Below are positions 47,741-59,463 of a stretch of 64,000 nt of DNA, in pieces; the stretch's first letter is position 1, and every line of letters starts with the position of its first letter. The DNA lies in NCBI GenBank assembly GCA_032622095.1, contig CP136064.1, positions 47,011,573-47,075,572 on the forward strand, given 5' to 3'. This DNA is from Siphonodentalium dalli (Eukaryota > Mollusca > Scaphopoda > Gadilida > Siphonodentaliidae). Under the pieces are notes generated by a model. That model was not told the DNA's origin, did no database searches, and saw nothing but the letters and a program-made list of their open reading frames with translations. The translations under genes were made by a program, and so were the position numbers.

Positions 47741-48391
47741 AGTGAATAGAAATACACAATTTAATTTAAATCCGCTTAAACTGTCATTGGTGCCTTTCCG
47801 GGGTAAGTCGTGCCTGGTGACATAGGCCCAGACGGCACACCAAACAATAAAACCCTGTCACATCTTAATCTCTACATAACTGTCTCCACCCCGGGTCGGT
47901 AGTTGCTGTTATAACAGGGCCAGGAATATACGTCATATTTTGCTCGAAAATGGCGGCAAAATGTTGCACATCGTTATTAATATTGCTCGAGGGGTCAGGT
48001 TACTTTCAGATTTTTGCAGTTTCGATCAGGAACCAGTCTATTTAACAAGAGTCGCAAAAACAATGACATACGATATCTAGACAGCAATTTGCATTCAATA
48101 ATCAGTGATGTCAACTTTGAGACGAAAATCCTTCCCTAAAAATATATACTTTTACTTCCATGAAGTAGAAATTTAGACAGTTGTTGTCGAATTTCGCGCG
48201 AGAGACTGGTCATCATCTTTGTTCACCGAAAAGTTGAAAAGGTATTAAATTGACCCTTTCTGCATTAGTACTCATCGTTATCGTCACCCCCCCCCCCAAA
48301 TAATCTATGCATCACTGTCTGTTAGATTACATGTTTTCAAGTGACAACGGTTACCATTGCTTGAGGTTGTGAAATTGGAGCGCAAATCTCT
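47741..48391. other. Intergenic, no gene recognised
   Basis: 48215-48260 (TTTGTTCACCGAAAAGTTGAAAA) recurs at about 56971 in the intron of the second astacin gene, as does a GGGGTCAGGTTAC block in inverted form. This suggests a further dispersed repeat. A C-run lies at about 48287. Confidence 0.45.
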
Positions 48392-49212
48392 TTAACCCTT
48401 TACCCAACAGAACGGCCCTGTGCCAATGCATTCTCTTATATATGCGAGTCGACCATAGGTCGCCTCGCATATATAAGAGAATGCATTGGCTTAACACAAT
48501 AAAAATTATAAAATTGTTAAAGAATGTAAGAAAAAATGGTAAAAAGTGTTAAAAAAAGATTTTTTTTAGACCAATGCATTCTCTTATATATGCGAGGCGA
48601 CCTATGGTCGACTCGCATATTATATAAGAGAATGCATTGGCACAGGGCATAACTGTAACTATCACAATGTGGTCAAGGAGCCGGTTCCAATGATATCCAT
48701 ATTTATTATATGCTTCCCCATTAAATAGTGGGAAATTGCCGTGGCGTAGAGCGTTATATCCATCGCCTGGACCGACTCGATGGATAACACTGACCGACTC
48801 GATGGATAACACTGACCTACTCGATGGATAACACAATAGTATTACTTTTTCGGAGATCACTTCCGGTTTATAGCGGCGAATCACATTAAGTTTCAAAGCG
48901 TATCAATAACAGCCGGACTATTGTTTTAATTATTGATTTTCACGGTTCATAAACTGTTATTTAATTGTTATAATGTTAACTCATTTGTTTTAATATATTC
49001 TTATCACTAAATTATGTATACATTAATTTTCTCGCATCATTTCAGAATAAAACAATGGGGACTATTTCTTATGGCGGCTATGCTCGATATTTGTCATTCA
49101 GTGGTGAGCAAATCAATTGATGGAATGTAAACAAAATGCAAATGTCGAAGCTTTCTAACAATTTGAAGTGAACTGTAGGACAAAATTAGCAGTTTTGGTG
49201 CGGTTTATAGCG

Positions 49213-49399
49213 CATATAATAAAAAGAAAACCTACGGGTTTTGGTTGAATACCCGGATTATCTCATTCGTGGGTGCAAGGAAGTACAGAATTTCCACTCG
49301 CGGCTTGCAGCCGCTCGTGGAAATTATGTACTTCCTTGCACACACTCATGAGATAATTCGGGTATTCAACCAAAACTCGTAGGTATTCTCTATTTATCC
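49213..49399. mobile_element. Palindromic element nested in the MITE
   Basis: Ends CATATAATAAAAAGAAAACC and GGTATTCTCTATTTATCC. Four TC sites: CATTCGTGG, CACTCGCGG, CGCTCGTGG and CACTCATG. It is related to 3677-3857 in the inner arm, but the outer arm is different. Confidence 0.85.
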
Positions 49400-49862
49400 A
49401 CCGCTCACTACCTCTATTGCCTACATAAAGCCTGCCTAATAAACGTTACGTTTATTACGTCAATGTAGCTTTATTAGGTCAACATAGCTTTATTAGGTTA
49501 GTACTACTTCTATGACGTAATTTGATATGCAAATTGCGCAGGTAACTAGGGACGTCAACCGGCCTTAATGACGTCATTGTGATTTCAGAACGTTCTTATC
49601 GTATATAATTCACTAAAATAATTCGTAAAATGATATATGTTTTAGCTCTAAAACATCTATAAATCATCAGAACAAGGTCTGCTTATAATAAATGTAAAAA
49701 TGCAAATGAACTATTTCGCTCTAAGCTGCACTCCGGTTTTCATACGTCATGAATACTAATTGGTTTGCTTGACCTAATAAATGTAATGGCGTCATCGAAG
49801 TAACGAATGTAAAACTGAGGAAAATGACAGATTTACCTCACAAAAGGCAAGTTTTGTGCGAT

Positions 49863-50026
49863 GGATATATAAAATATGTAGCTAATGTCATCGCTTAAAC
49901 TGTTTATGTCCGCTCGAGGGATTTGGCATCTATTGGACTCGGCAGAGCCTCGCCCAATAGATGCTCAAATCCCCCTCACGGACATAAACAGTTTAAGCGA
50001 CGACACTAGCTACATATTCTATATTT
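49863..50026. mobile_element. Palindromic element (intact member of the 2955-3086 family)
   Basis: Ends GGATATATAAAATATGTAG and CTACATATTCTATATTT. Four TC sites: CCGCTCGAGG, GGACTCGGC, GCCTCGCCC and CCCTCACGG. The right end meets the resumed MITE sequence. Confidence 0.85.
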
Positions 50027-50307
50027 GTATGGTTCTATTGAGACATACCGAAGATATTTTAGGCTGTTGAAGCTTTATTTGGCCGGTTTTGGCCGTTCTG
50101 TTGGGTAAAGGGTTAAAACACGATTATGTTATACATCCGATTTTATAGTATCGTAGATGCGTTGGTATGATAAATCATTAGTCTAATCGGTTGTTGGTGG
50201 CTGGAAAATATCGAAAAAAAGTCGAATGTTGATAGTGACGTCATGTTCATATTTCTGTCATTTGCGAGGAAATTATTACGTATGCCCTTTTATTTCCTCA
50301 CCGTCAG

Positions 50308-50408
50308 GTACATGTTGTGGCGCAGTTCTGTGCGACAAAAGATATACTGCAGAGGAACCTCAGGAACCGAGCAATGGTACACGTTATCCCCCAGTTATCT
50401 GTAATTGA
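50308..50408 (+). CDS. Possible terminal exon of an unknown Cys-containing protein
   Basis: A pyrimidine-rich acceptor (TTTCCTCACCGTCAG) opens a frame with TCCGAVLCDKRYTAEEPQEP and PPVICN before TGA at 50406-50408. AATAAA follows at 50461. Cys spacing and an acidic stretch recall the end of a ShKT-type tail, but the evidence is weak and no upstream exon was found on this strand. Confidence 0.25.
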
Positions 50409-50469
50409 AGACATGAGTTTTGGTGTGACCCTTGTGTAGAATACTATTATTTGTTATTGAAATAAAAAA

Positions 50470-53180
50470 ACACTGATGATCAATTACATGGTATACAACG
50501 AACTAATGTCAAATTGATAGAGGGAGATTAAGCGTGAGTGTGGAAGACCAAAGATAAGGAGATGGAGAGAGAAACTTACGGTATAAGAAAACCATAGTCA
50601 GAACTGGTAACGCCATCGAAATCATATTGTTAGGCATATATATAAATTATAATATAAAATATATTGGTTTCATGAATAAACCACATTAGAATTCCGTTAA
50701 AACAACTATTCCTTCAAATTATTACAACTATATATACGGCTTATCACTGCAGGTTTCTCATGTACCACACCAGAAAGCCTCTAAATGCAGACCAAATATT
50801 TATTAATCGGATAAAACACACACCCGATACTTCGAAATACGACATTTACTCTACATTCCAACTGAAACATACTTCATCAACAATGTTAGCTGTTATATTA
50901 TTCATTGTGTTCCCGCAATAAAATCTTCAAGACTGACTAAACCATTGTTCACACCTAAATATCAAAAGCAATTAACGCACTCATAAAAGTAACATACTGC
51001 AACAATGAGACACCCACGATGGTACGTCCGCGAATACATACATCCTGCAAAAAGTCTAACCTGTACGTTATTAATCAAAGTTACCCCATAACTACTATTT
51101 CAATTTTTTTTTTAAATTTCATTCGTCAAAAATAACACAAGTAACGAATATATAAACACAGAAAACAGCTCATAAAAATACAGTGCAAATACAGTACATG
51201 TATTTTGTATATGTCACTATTTGACTATTATATATTATTATACGGTATATATCATATATGCAACGTCAGACATTGTTGATTAAACCTTTCTTATCGAAGT
51301 TGTTTCCGTTACCTGTATAGCGTTGTTCCTCTTTTTTGATATGTCGTAATATAACAGTTTGTTGTATGTTTACCGAAATTAAATTACATCTTCTGCAAAC
51401 GATACCTGATGTCTTGGTTATATTACTAATTTTGGAAAATATCCCTAGAAAAATATTGGATGTCACCTTTTGTGTTATATTGTGCGTTCTACTACAATTT
51501 CCTAAAATAACTCGCATCGCGTGAAACCAGAAATGTGTTCTGCGATATGACTCCTTAGCTCCATTGACACGGTCAGATCACAATGGCAGTATACAACCAA
51601 AGGTCGTAATAAGTGAATGGAGTGAAGCATGCAGATTACATGTATCAACATATCCTCACGCAAGTAGGTTCACATTCGACCTATAATATCCACATAGGTT
51701 CATATTGGATTATTTGATTCTGAAAAAATCTGACAGTGGATTCCATGTTTTCATTGTATGGTGCAGGCCACAGTAAACTCACATTTTAAAGAGCGAGAAT
51801 CTGTTGAGTAGCCAGTTGCTTTATTCCGGTTAATGTCCGCCTTAATGAACTTATAATAAGTTATTATGAGTCGACAATGCCACTAAAACCCTCTCATTAT
51901 CAGTTCGTTATGGGCTCAAAATTAGGCGACTCTACGCCGATTATGAACCGAAAACAAATCCTGTTATAAACCGAAAACGTGCCGATTTTGGGAGAACATG
52001 CTGATATTATTGCCTGTATTAATAAGAAAAACGGTATGTTAACCATAATGCGAAATCAAACATTGAGAAAACAATTATATATTATCATGGTCAAAATTCG
52101 TTGTATGCAGATTTGGTGCGATGTTCAGACTTCATCGTTTGTACACTTATGTGTTCCTTTATAAGTACGTATCGTAATGAATTAGTCGAAGAATAGAGGG
52201 TTTGATGGGAAAATATTAAAATACATGTATGTGGTAAGCTGCATTTTATGTTCTATAGATATCAGTCGGCTTGTTTGGGTAGTTATTTCGAGTCAAAATT
52301 ATCTATGTCTCTCCAGATACGAATGAGATGTTTCAGGTGTTCAAATAAAAACTGTAGGTATTCTTTCTAAAATATACCCCTTATTAATGTTAAAAGTTGT
52401 TCAATTAACACTTATTTCATTAAAGTATTAACTCTGCTTAATTAAAGCAGCGATGTATATAATGTAACTAATTTACGCCCATGATTGAAGAGCTCCGATT
52501 TTTAAAGCTACTTCAAAGTCTTCAAGCAACGATTAACTTATATCATTTCATTCCAGAGGAACAGGTATTAAAATATATTATTGAGGCTATATTCGACTTT
52601 CAGTACTATTACATGTACTTCAGACAATGGCTATAGCAACTTAGCAAGGTCTTATTATTTCTCAGTATTTCTGCGCCAATGTGTTAGGATGTCAGTATAA
52701 CTGGACACCACGCTAATGTTCTGTATTTGTGTCTAGTTTGCCTTTAATACAAGAAACTACGACAATGTATTACATTTTATAATTATCATATGTGATTATG
52801 TGCCAGTGCACGGTTTATGTTAAGTACGTTTTTGACCAAATGCCTCCTGTTTGCTATTCGGTAAAATATAAACTTGATTAATCTACACATTCTGCGATAT
52901 CAATTTCCCAAGAGTCGATCATCACTGGCGATGTTAGTCGACACTGGAGCCAATAAGCACGTACCAGCAGTGCTATACATGGCTACATACATAAAACAAA
53001 ACCCATTTTTATGTGACATCCGTAAGTCAACAGTATAAAACTGGTTGCCAAAACAATTTTCTTTTGGAAAAAAATGCCACACATAAGCAATCAAACAATC
53101 ACTGACATATAATGCCCAGTCCACTATGATGCAATATGGAATGCATTGCCAACAACAATCCGGGATATAGTGTATCTGAC
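50470..53180. other. Intergenic, nothing recognised
   Basis: Short open frames only. At about 52310-52375, GATACGAATGAGATG and TTCAGGTGTTCAAATAAAAA match the right arm of the palindrome at 55528-55712, so one decayed half-element is present. Confidence 0.5.
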
Positions 53181-53184
53181 ATTT

Positions 53185-53857
53185 GCAGAATGAGGTCCCA
53201 AGAGGGCGAATTTAGTCACGCTATCCAACACTAGAATCACCAAATTCATTCTCTGAGGATCTCATTCTGCTTAGGTCTCATCTTCTGTGAGGTAGCTGCA
53301 TGAAGTATCAAATTAACAACATTTTAGTTACTCCCCCATTTTGTTTAGTTTCTATATCCCCTAATTTGCAAAACATATATTGCGTAATCGAGGCGAACAA
53401 TGGGTGAACATCACAGACGCGCGCAACTTGGGAAGTTCAATCTGAACCTCGGTCTCCAATCAAAGTTGAGTCCTAAGCAGAATGAGGTCCCAAGAGGGTG
53501 GATTTAGTCACGCTATCCAACACTGCGGGCTAGCATCACCAATATAATTCTCTGAGGATCTCATTCTGCTTATGTCTCATCTTCTGTGAGGTAGCTGCAT
53601 CTAGTATCAAATTAACATTGTTTTATTTACTCCCCCTTCTGCTAAGTTTCTACATCCCATAGTTTGCAAACTATATATTGCGTAATCGAGGAGACTAATG
53701 GGTGAACATCACAGACTGGGGATGTGCAATCTGAACCTCGGTCTCCCATCAAAGTTAAAACATAAGCAGAATGAGGTTCCAAGAGGACGAATTTGGTGAT
53801 GATAACCTGCTGTGTGGAATAACGGCACTAAATTCACCCATGGGGACCTCATTCTGC
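53185..53857. mobile_element. Cluster of three GCAGAATGAGG mini-palindromes in a tandem duplication
   Basis: Copies at 53185-53270, 53477-53569 and 53766-53857, each starting GCAGAATGAGGT and ending ATTCTGC. The intervals between them (sharing GGTAGCTGCAT and TCTGAACCTCGGTCTCC) are copies of each other with a period of about 290 bp, so unit plus flank was duplicated in tandem. Confidence 0.8.
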
Positions 53858-54047
53858 AATGATCCCAAATTCAGAAATGCAGCCTGCATTGGGACAATTT
53901 CAGATGTTAACATATAGCCTTATTCGGAATGTGATCTTTCTTATTCACAACTCTACACGATGAAGACGATAAAATAACCTGACACGAAGAGCATGTATCA
54001 TCAGTCATATACATGGCTACATACATAAAACAGACCCATTTTAAATA

Positions 54048-54152
54048 ACAAAATTTGACTGCCGTATGCGAACAGTCAATATCTTTTGAAAAGCCGACAA
54101 AAATCCTATCGGAAGTACGATATAATTGTTGTCGGCTTTTCAAAGAGACTGG
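54048..54152. repeat. Small imperfect hairpin
   Basis: CTTTTGAAAAGCCGACAA is inverted as TTGTCGGCTTTTCAAAGAG with a spacer of about 30 bp. The symmetry-breaking sites of the palindromic superfamily are absent. Confidence 0.55.
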
Positions 54153-55081
54153 TCAACAGTATAAAATTATGAAAACATATTTGAAAATGTCATCTTAAGT
54201 GCCCTCTATGCATTTTACACCATTCACTGGTTACCAAAACACGTTTTAAATATACCAGCATGATTGCATCGGCATTTATATTCAGAATTGGTTAACAGAC
54301 TTGGACACGGCACGCGCACCATTGGAGTTATGAGGTGAATGTTTTAGGATTAATGTGAAATCCGTATACATAATGCATATCTTTATATATTCACTCAGAA
54401 GTAATGCATTGTTAATAAAAATATGGGAAGCAGATACCTATGGGAACTGTTTTCATAATTCATAACAGACCCATTTATCGTGTAAGGTAGTGAATAAGAA
54501 AGATCACCATCCGAATAAGGATATATGTTATCTACCATTCCCTATGCAATTCCCTGATAAAATTGGCGATAACGAATTGTCGATAAAAACATCTGTATCG
54601 TTACTGCAGTTGCGATACAAGGCGTTCGTGACGTCGTTGACAGGTTCAAAATCATGAATGAACTGACGTCACATCAATCGCGTGAAAAATCAAAACGACA
54701 TTCCAACGTATATGCTTGGGTACTATAAACAAATAGTTCCTAGGTTTTAACAGTATTTGATTGCTTGCCATCATGGGTAATATGGTATAACATATCACAA
54801 TGTAAGTAATATGTATTTGTTCAGTATTTATTATAAATTATATAAAGCATGCAGGTGTTAAGAGATTTTGTCCATTGAATTCAATTTCCGTTTGGCATAT
54901 TCACGCGAACTTGCAGGTTGGGAGAATTTAGCAAGCGAGCTAATCGCGTGACACAGATACCTTTGCCGGTTGGGAGAATTTACTCAAGAAAGCAAATCGT
55001 CGGACACAAATTCAACAATTTTGGCATTTAAGAAACTCCCAAATGGTAATTGTTGCGGTGAATTCTGTCACACAAATGGTA

Positions 55082-55263
55082 GATAAATGTGTTATATACA
55101 CAGTGTGTTTGTACCGATTCATGTATCGCGACTCGGCTAATTTTCGTGGCCACATAGCGACTCGGCGACCAAGGTAGCATCGTCGCTATATGGCCACGAA
55201 AACTAGCCTCATCGCGATACATGAATCGATACAAACACATTGTGTATATAACACATATTTATT
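55082..55263. mobile_element. Palindromic element
   Basis: Arms start GATAAATGTGTTATATACAC and are mirrored at the right end. Four TC sites: CGACTCGGC (outer left), CGACTCGGC (inner left), GCATCGTC (inner right) and GCCTCATC (outer right). Confidence 0.85.
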
Positions 55264-55527
55264 GACATCTGACACTGTTCCAATACAGGCTGGATTTCTG
55301 AATTTGGGATCAACTTGTCAACACGGGCAACTGTAAGGGGTCACTCACATCCCTATCATTTAACATATACTCAACGCTGCGAAGGAGGATCAGCAGGCAA
55401 ACAACGCGCACTATTGACCAGATCTTAACTAGTTTATAAATCAGTGAGTTTATTTAATATGTATGACTGCCCGGCATAAAAAAGATGGACTATCTTATCG
55501 TCACACCTGGTGAACACGCCTACTGGA

Positions 55528-55712
55528 CTATATAGAGAATACCTACAGTTTTTATTTGAATACCGAAATGGCTCACGAGTGTCTGGAGAGGAATATCGCA
55601 TTTTCACGAGCGGTTGCAAGCCGCGAATGAAATTCGATATTTCTTTCCAGACACGAATGCGATGTTTCAGGTATTCAAATAAAAAAATCTAGGTATTCTT
55701 TTTATTATATGC
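55528..55712. mobile_element. Palindromic element
   Basis: Ends CTATATAGAGAATACCTAC and TAGGTATTCTTTTTATTATA. Four GA sites: CTCACGAGTG, CACGAGCGG, GCGAATG and CACGAATG. It is the reverse orientation of the 49213 type at its ends. Confidence 0.85.
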
Positions 55713-56147
55713 ACATTATTAAAGCTCAAAGTTGGTAAGTCATACAGCATTGTTACTTTTAATAGTAAAGCAATTTGAACAATATTAGGAAGAATACTTC
55801 CTACAAATTATAAGTGCACAATTACCTAGATAAATAAACAAGACATGAAAGAAATGAAACACGGACTCGAAACTAACAAGTCTCCATGTCAATCAAAGTC
55901 GAAATATAAGAAATCACGGCCGGCTCACAGCTGCATCGGGCGTAATAAGTTGCGGCTAGGCAATCAAAAACGCCGACTTTATGACGACACTTGCATGATC
56001 AATCGATAATTGGATGTCGATAAGCTACAGTGAAATAACGCTATCTAGAGTGAAATAACGATATCGTATGTCACTGTGGCTTCTAAGAGATAAATAAAAC
56101 GTTTATCGTTTACCGTTTTGGTAAATTTCCGCTATGTTATAGGCAAG

Positions 56148-56324
56148 CATATAATAAATATAGGATCTACAACTCGTCCCCAGTTTATAGCGGAATTTAC
56201 AAAACGAGTCCAGTAAATTAGGTCTTGACCGAGCCTTCGGCGAGGTCCAGATCTAATTTACTGGACGAGTTTTGTAAATTCCGCTATAAACTGGGGACGA
56301 GTTGTAGAATCTATTTATTACATG
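56148..56324. mobile_element. Palindromic element
   Basis: Ends CATATAATAAATATAGGATC and GAATCTATTTATTACATG. Four GA sites: AAACGAGTCC, ACCGAGCC, GGCGAGGTC and GGACGAGTTT. A further outer pair (ACTCGTCCCC / GGGGACGAGT) pairs normally. Confidence 0.88.
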
Positions 56325-56729
56325 ATCCAAAACCTCGGCAAAACATACTTATTTAAAAAAAATGGGACGCGAAACTAACAACGGCTTCTATAAGGCACGC
56401 GATGACGCTTCCACGTAACTAAGCGTTGTTTGCCCGCGTAAATAAATAGTCCCAGATAAATAAAGACTCTTTGGCGTATATAATGGCGTATATTTAATGA
56501 CATAACTTTTCAAACACTTCATTCATTATAGTTTGTTGGAAAAGTTTTGAAGCCATGGTTTCTTTAGACGTAGCATTTTTCAATGTAAACAGACGACAAA
56601 CCGGAAGTCAAAGGTCACCTGACACTATTGCCTGTTATTAAACGAACGTTTAATATAACAATTTATAAAATGGGTTCATTGAATGGAATAAGGGTGGGAT
56701 CATGTTATATAAATAGATATGTAACAAAC

Positions 56730-56843
56730 CAGGAGGATGGTCAGGACATTGTTCAATATCGGTTGCTGTTGTGCCACTACAATAACATTCACAATCAGCT
56801 CCCTGGTATTCCGTGGCGCTGCATGGGTCGGACGAGCAGTCGA
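56730..56843 (-). CDS. Second astacin gene: Cys-rich module exon
   Basis: On the minus strand, acceptor CATTTCAG at 56844 and donor GTTTGT; 114 bp, phase 1 in and out. It encodes DPCSATEYQGADCECYCSGT and ends TDIEQCPDHPP. It aligns with exon D of gene 1 and is three codons longer at the 3' end. Confidence 0.82.
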
Positions 56844-57399
56844 CTGAAATGAGATCATAACCGAAACAACATAAACATGAACATTCTTGTTATAGATGGA
56901 CATCAATATAAAATAAAAGGTCGCTGACCAAAATGTCTCCAGTCGAAGGTCTGGTCGATAGACATGTCCTTGTCTTTGTTCACCGAAAAGTTGAAAACGT
57001 AGAACCTGGCCCTTTCTAGCGTAGTAACCTGACCCCTTCGGTTGTAGTTGACACAATTGGAAAAATAAACTACTGGTTAGGCTAATATTAGTCGTTTGTG
57101 TTTTCAGAATTGATGACTGCAAGTCATTTTGCAAGAAAATAGCACTGTTTAAACTGATTGCCACTCACAGTAAGCTGACATGGTTCTGTTGCCGTGATTA
57201 TTTTGTACTTAATTATGTTGTATAACATAGTGTATAGCATAGTGTACAATATTGACAATCTGCCACAATCAATTAAAATTGGAAGTGGGTTGGACCAGAT
57301 GACCCTCTGTCACCTTAAATTGTTATTCTCCGCATGGAACCATTTGCTGCAGCTGTAAAACAACGGCGGCATTGAATGAATTGAATTGGCTAACAGGGG

Positions 57400-57765
57400 A
57401 TATAAAGTAAGTAAATGTGCAGATGACTCCATCGTGTGGTTAAATTGTTGCTAACGCAAAAAGAGCTAGCTATTGAACTAAAACAGCAGTTTGAATATAT
57501 AACTGGTCTTATATAAATATAAAGTAAGTCAATGTGCAGATGACTCTATCGTGTGGTTATAATGTTGCTAACCCAAATATATACTCAAAATTTTCAAAAA
57601 GAGCTAGCTATTGAACTAATACAGCAGTTTGAATATATAACTGGTCTTATATAAATATAAAGTAAGTCAATGTGCAGATAACTCTATCGTGTGGATAAAT
57701 TGTTACTAACACAAAAAGAACTAGCTATTGAACTAATACAGCATTTTGAATATATAACTGGTCTT
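57400..57765 (+). repeat. Tandem triplication of the LINE ADD segment
   Basis: Three copies (about 57407, 57523 and 57661) of a 115-135 bp segment sharing AAAGTAAGT.AATGTGCAGAT, TATTGAACTAA and TTTGAATATATAACTGGTCT. Confidence 0.85.
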
Positions 57766-59178
57766 AAAACAAAATTTGAAGAAAAAAGCGGTGTGGTTCT
57801 TAAAAAACTGTGAACATAAACTGTGAACATTTAAGTCACTTGGTATTGTCTTTGATTTGGAAGATCTACAATATGTGCTAGAAAATCTGTATAAGAAATC
57901 ATACATAGTTGAAATAATGTTAAAGGAACAGTAACACTAAGTAATGTTAGCAGTACCTAACCTCTTGACGCGTACTACACAATCCACATAATTCTCAAGT
58001 CAAGAACATTTTAAATATATTTCATAATTTGTTTAGGAACGGTAAAAAGGATAGGCAAAACGAGAAACTCTCATTCAAAACACAACAGATGGAGGACCGA
58101 CAGTACCAGAAATAACATTTTTTTTACTCACATAAGGAGACACGGATACAAAAAATAATGGACCCTCTTAACTATTCAGAACAGAAGATGATCATTCTGG
58201 GGAAAACACATAAATATTGGGGGAAGCAGTGGTAAATTTGAATAAATCTAGAATTATCACTTTAACAAAATATTTCAACCCTTTTCGGAAATATGTCATA
58301 TCTGACTATCCCTTACTACCAAAAAAATCCGAAACGCCAGATGAATACAAGGACCAACCAATATTACAAAATGCCATCTAAAGAGGCAGTATAAACCGAT
58401 TCACTTCCAATTGCTGAATCGAAAGCCAATAAAGCAACGAAGACCATTGCACACGAGGACAATATCAACCTTGTTTTATATTGGGAAATTGAGAGACTTT
58501 TGTTCCCAAATAGACCTGCTGCATAAATTGGATGGAACTATCAGTTAGATAGAACCGTTTCGAGTGGGACCATATATATAATATAAAACCACTATAACTA
58601 AATTACAAATATTCCAGTACCAAATAAACCATAACATATTGGTTACTAATGCCTTTGTGGCAAACATGTAAGATATTAACAAACAATGCATGTACTTTTT
58701 GTAGAGAAGAAATACGAGATATTCAACACGTGTTAGTACAATGTCCCAACGTAAAACCGATATAGGGCCATTTATCACAACAACTGACAATGTGTACTAG
58801 ACCATATGTTAAAAAAGAGATAATAATACTTGGCTGTGGATAATCGAGAGATTCCGCTTCTAGCGATTGTGCGTGTACGAGTGATTGTAACTCTAACGCC
58901 ATGGGTCATGTGATTGACTGACTTATGCGATTCCGACTTTCTCTGCTTGTAAACACGGGGTATAATTCTAATTTTGAAATATTTTGATTCTGCATAAACC
59001 GATGTTGAGTCATTTCTCCCAACTGACTAAAATGTGGGCTAGACCATCATTTATAAAATATATAATAATTGGCTGTGCTAATGAGACTGAACTCTTCAAG
59101 CATTCTAAAATAACTGACCAGTTAGTATTTTGTCTGAATTGGCATTGTAAGATGAAAAAAGATACACTAACAAAATAG
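57400..59178 (+). pseudogene. LINE (L1/Tx1-like) reverse transcriptase C-terminal remnant
   Basis: Contains CADDSIVWLNCC (the 'ADD' catalytic motif), ELAIELIQQFEYITGLK and KSGVVL, then far downstream LQIFQYQINHNILVTNAF and NNACTFCREEIRDIQHVLVQ, CPNVK (the C-terminal CxxC..H..C zinc-binding tail). A final open frame at 58984-59178 (IIIGCANETELFKHSKITDQ) resembles the last residues of such proteins. There are many stops and shifts. The ADD segment is triplicated in tandem (see next entry). Confidence 0.75.
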
Positions 59179-59463
59179 AAGACAGCCAAATTGACTTTAT
59201 TTGTGTAGTCTTCACAACTTATTAATTGTTGGCGCTGGACCAAAATAACATTTTCTCTTTCGACATAAATTTCAAAACGGTTATGTCCTGGATCGTCTTG
59301 TTAGGAAATCAACTTTTGTACTTGGCCAAATATGTCCATATTTTCTTTCAGAGATACATCATGAGAACCTTCTAATAATGTCATCGTTTCAAGTGTAAAT
59401 TGCCAAAGCATATTCCTCTTTCATTTTCATGTGTACAGTACTTTAAGAAATTGGCAACGGTTT

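Larger units (their letters stand above)
48392..50116. mobile_element. piggyBac-like TTAA MITE, copy 4, with nested insertions
   Basis: TTAA at 48392-48395 and 50113-50116; ends CCCTTTACCCAACAGAACGG / CCGTTCTGTTGGGTAAAGGG. Two full GCATTCTCTTATATATGCGA hairpins lie at about 48420-48492 and 48572-48640. The MITE sequence breaks at about 48703 and resumes at about 50020; the inserted 1.3 kb contains palindromic elements at 49213-49399 and 49863-50026. Confidence 0.8.

Noticed and set aside
56700-57164. 154-codon minus ORF taken as a whole gene
   Set aside because: Only 56730-56843 is exon-like; the flanks match splice signals and intron, and the longer frame is accidental.
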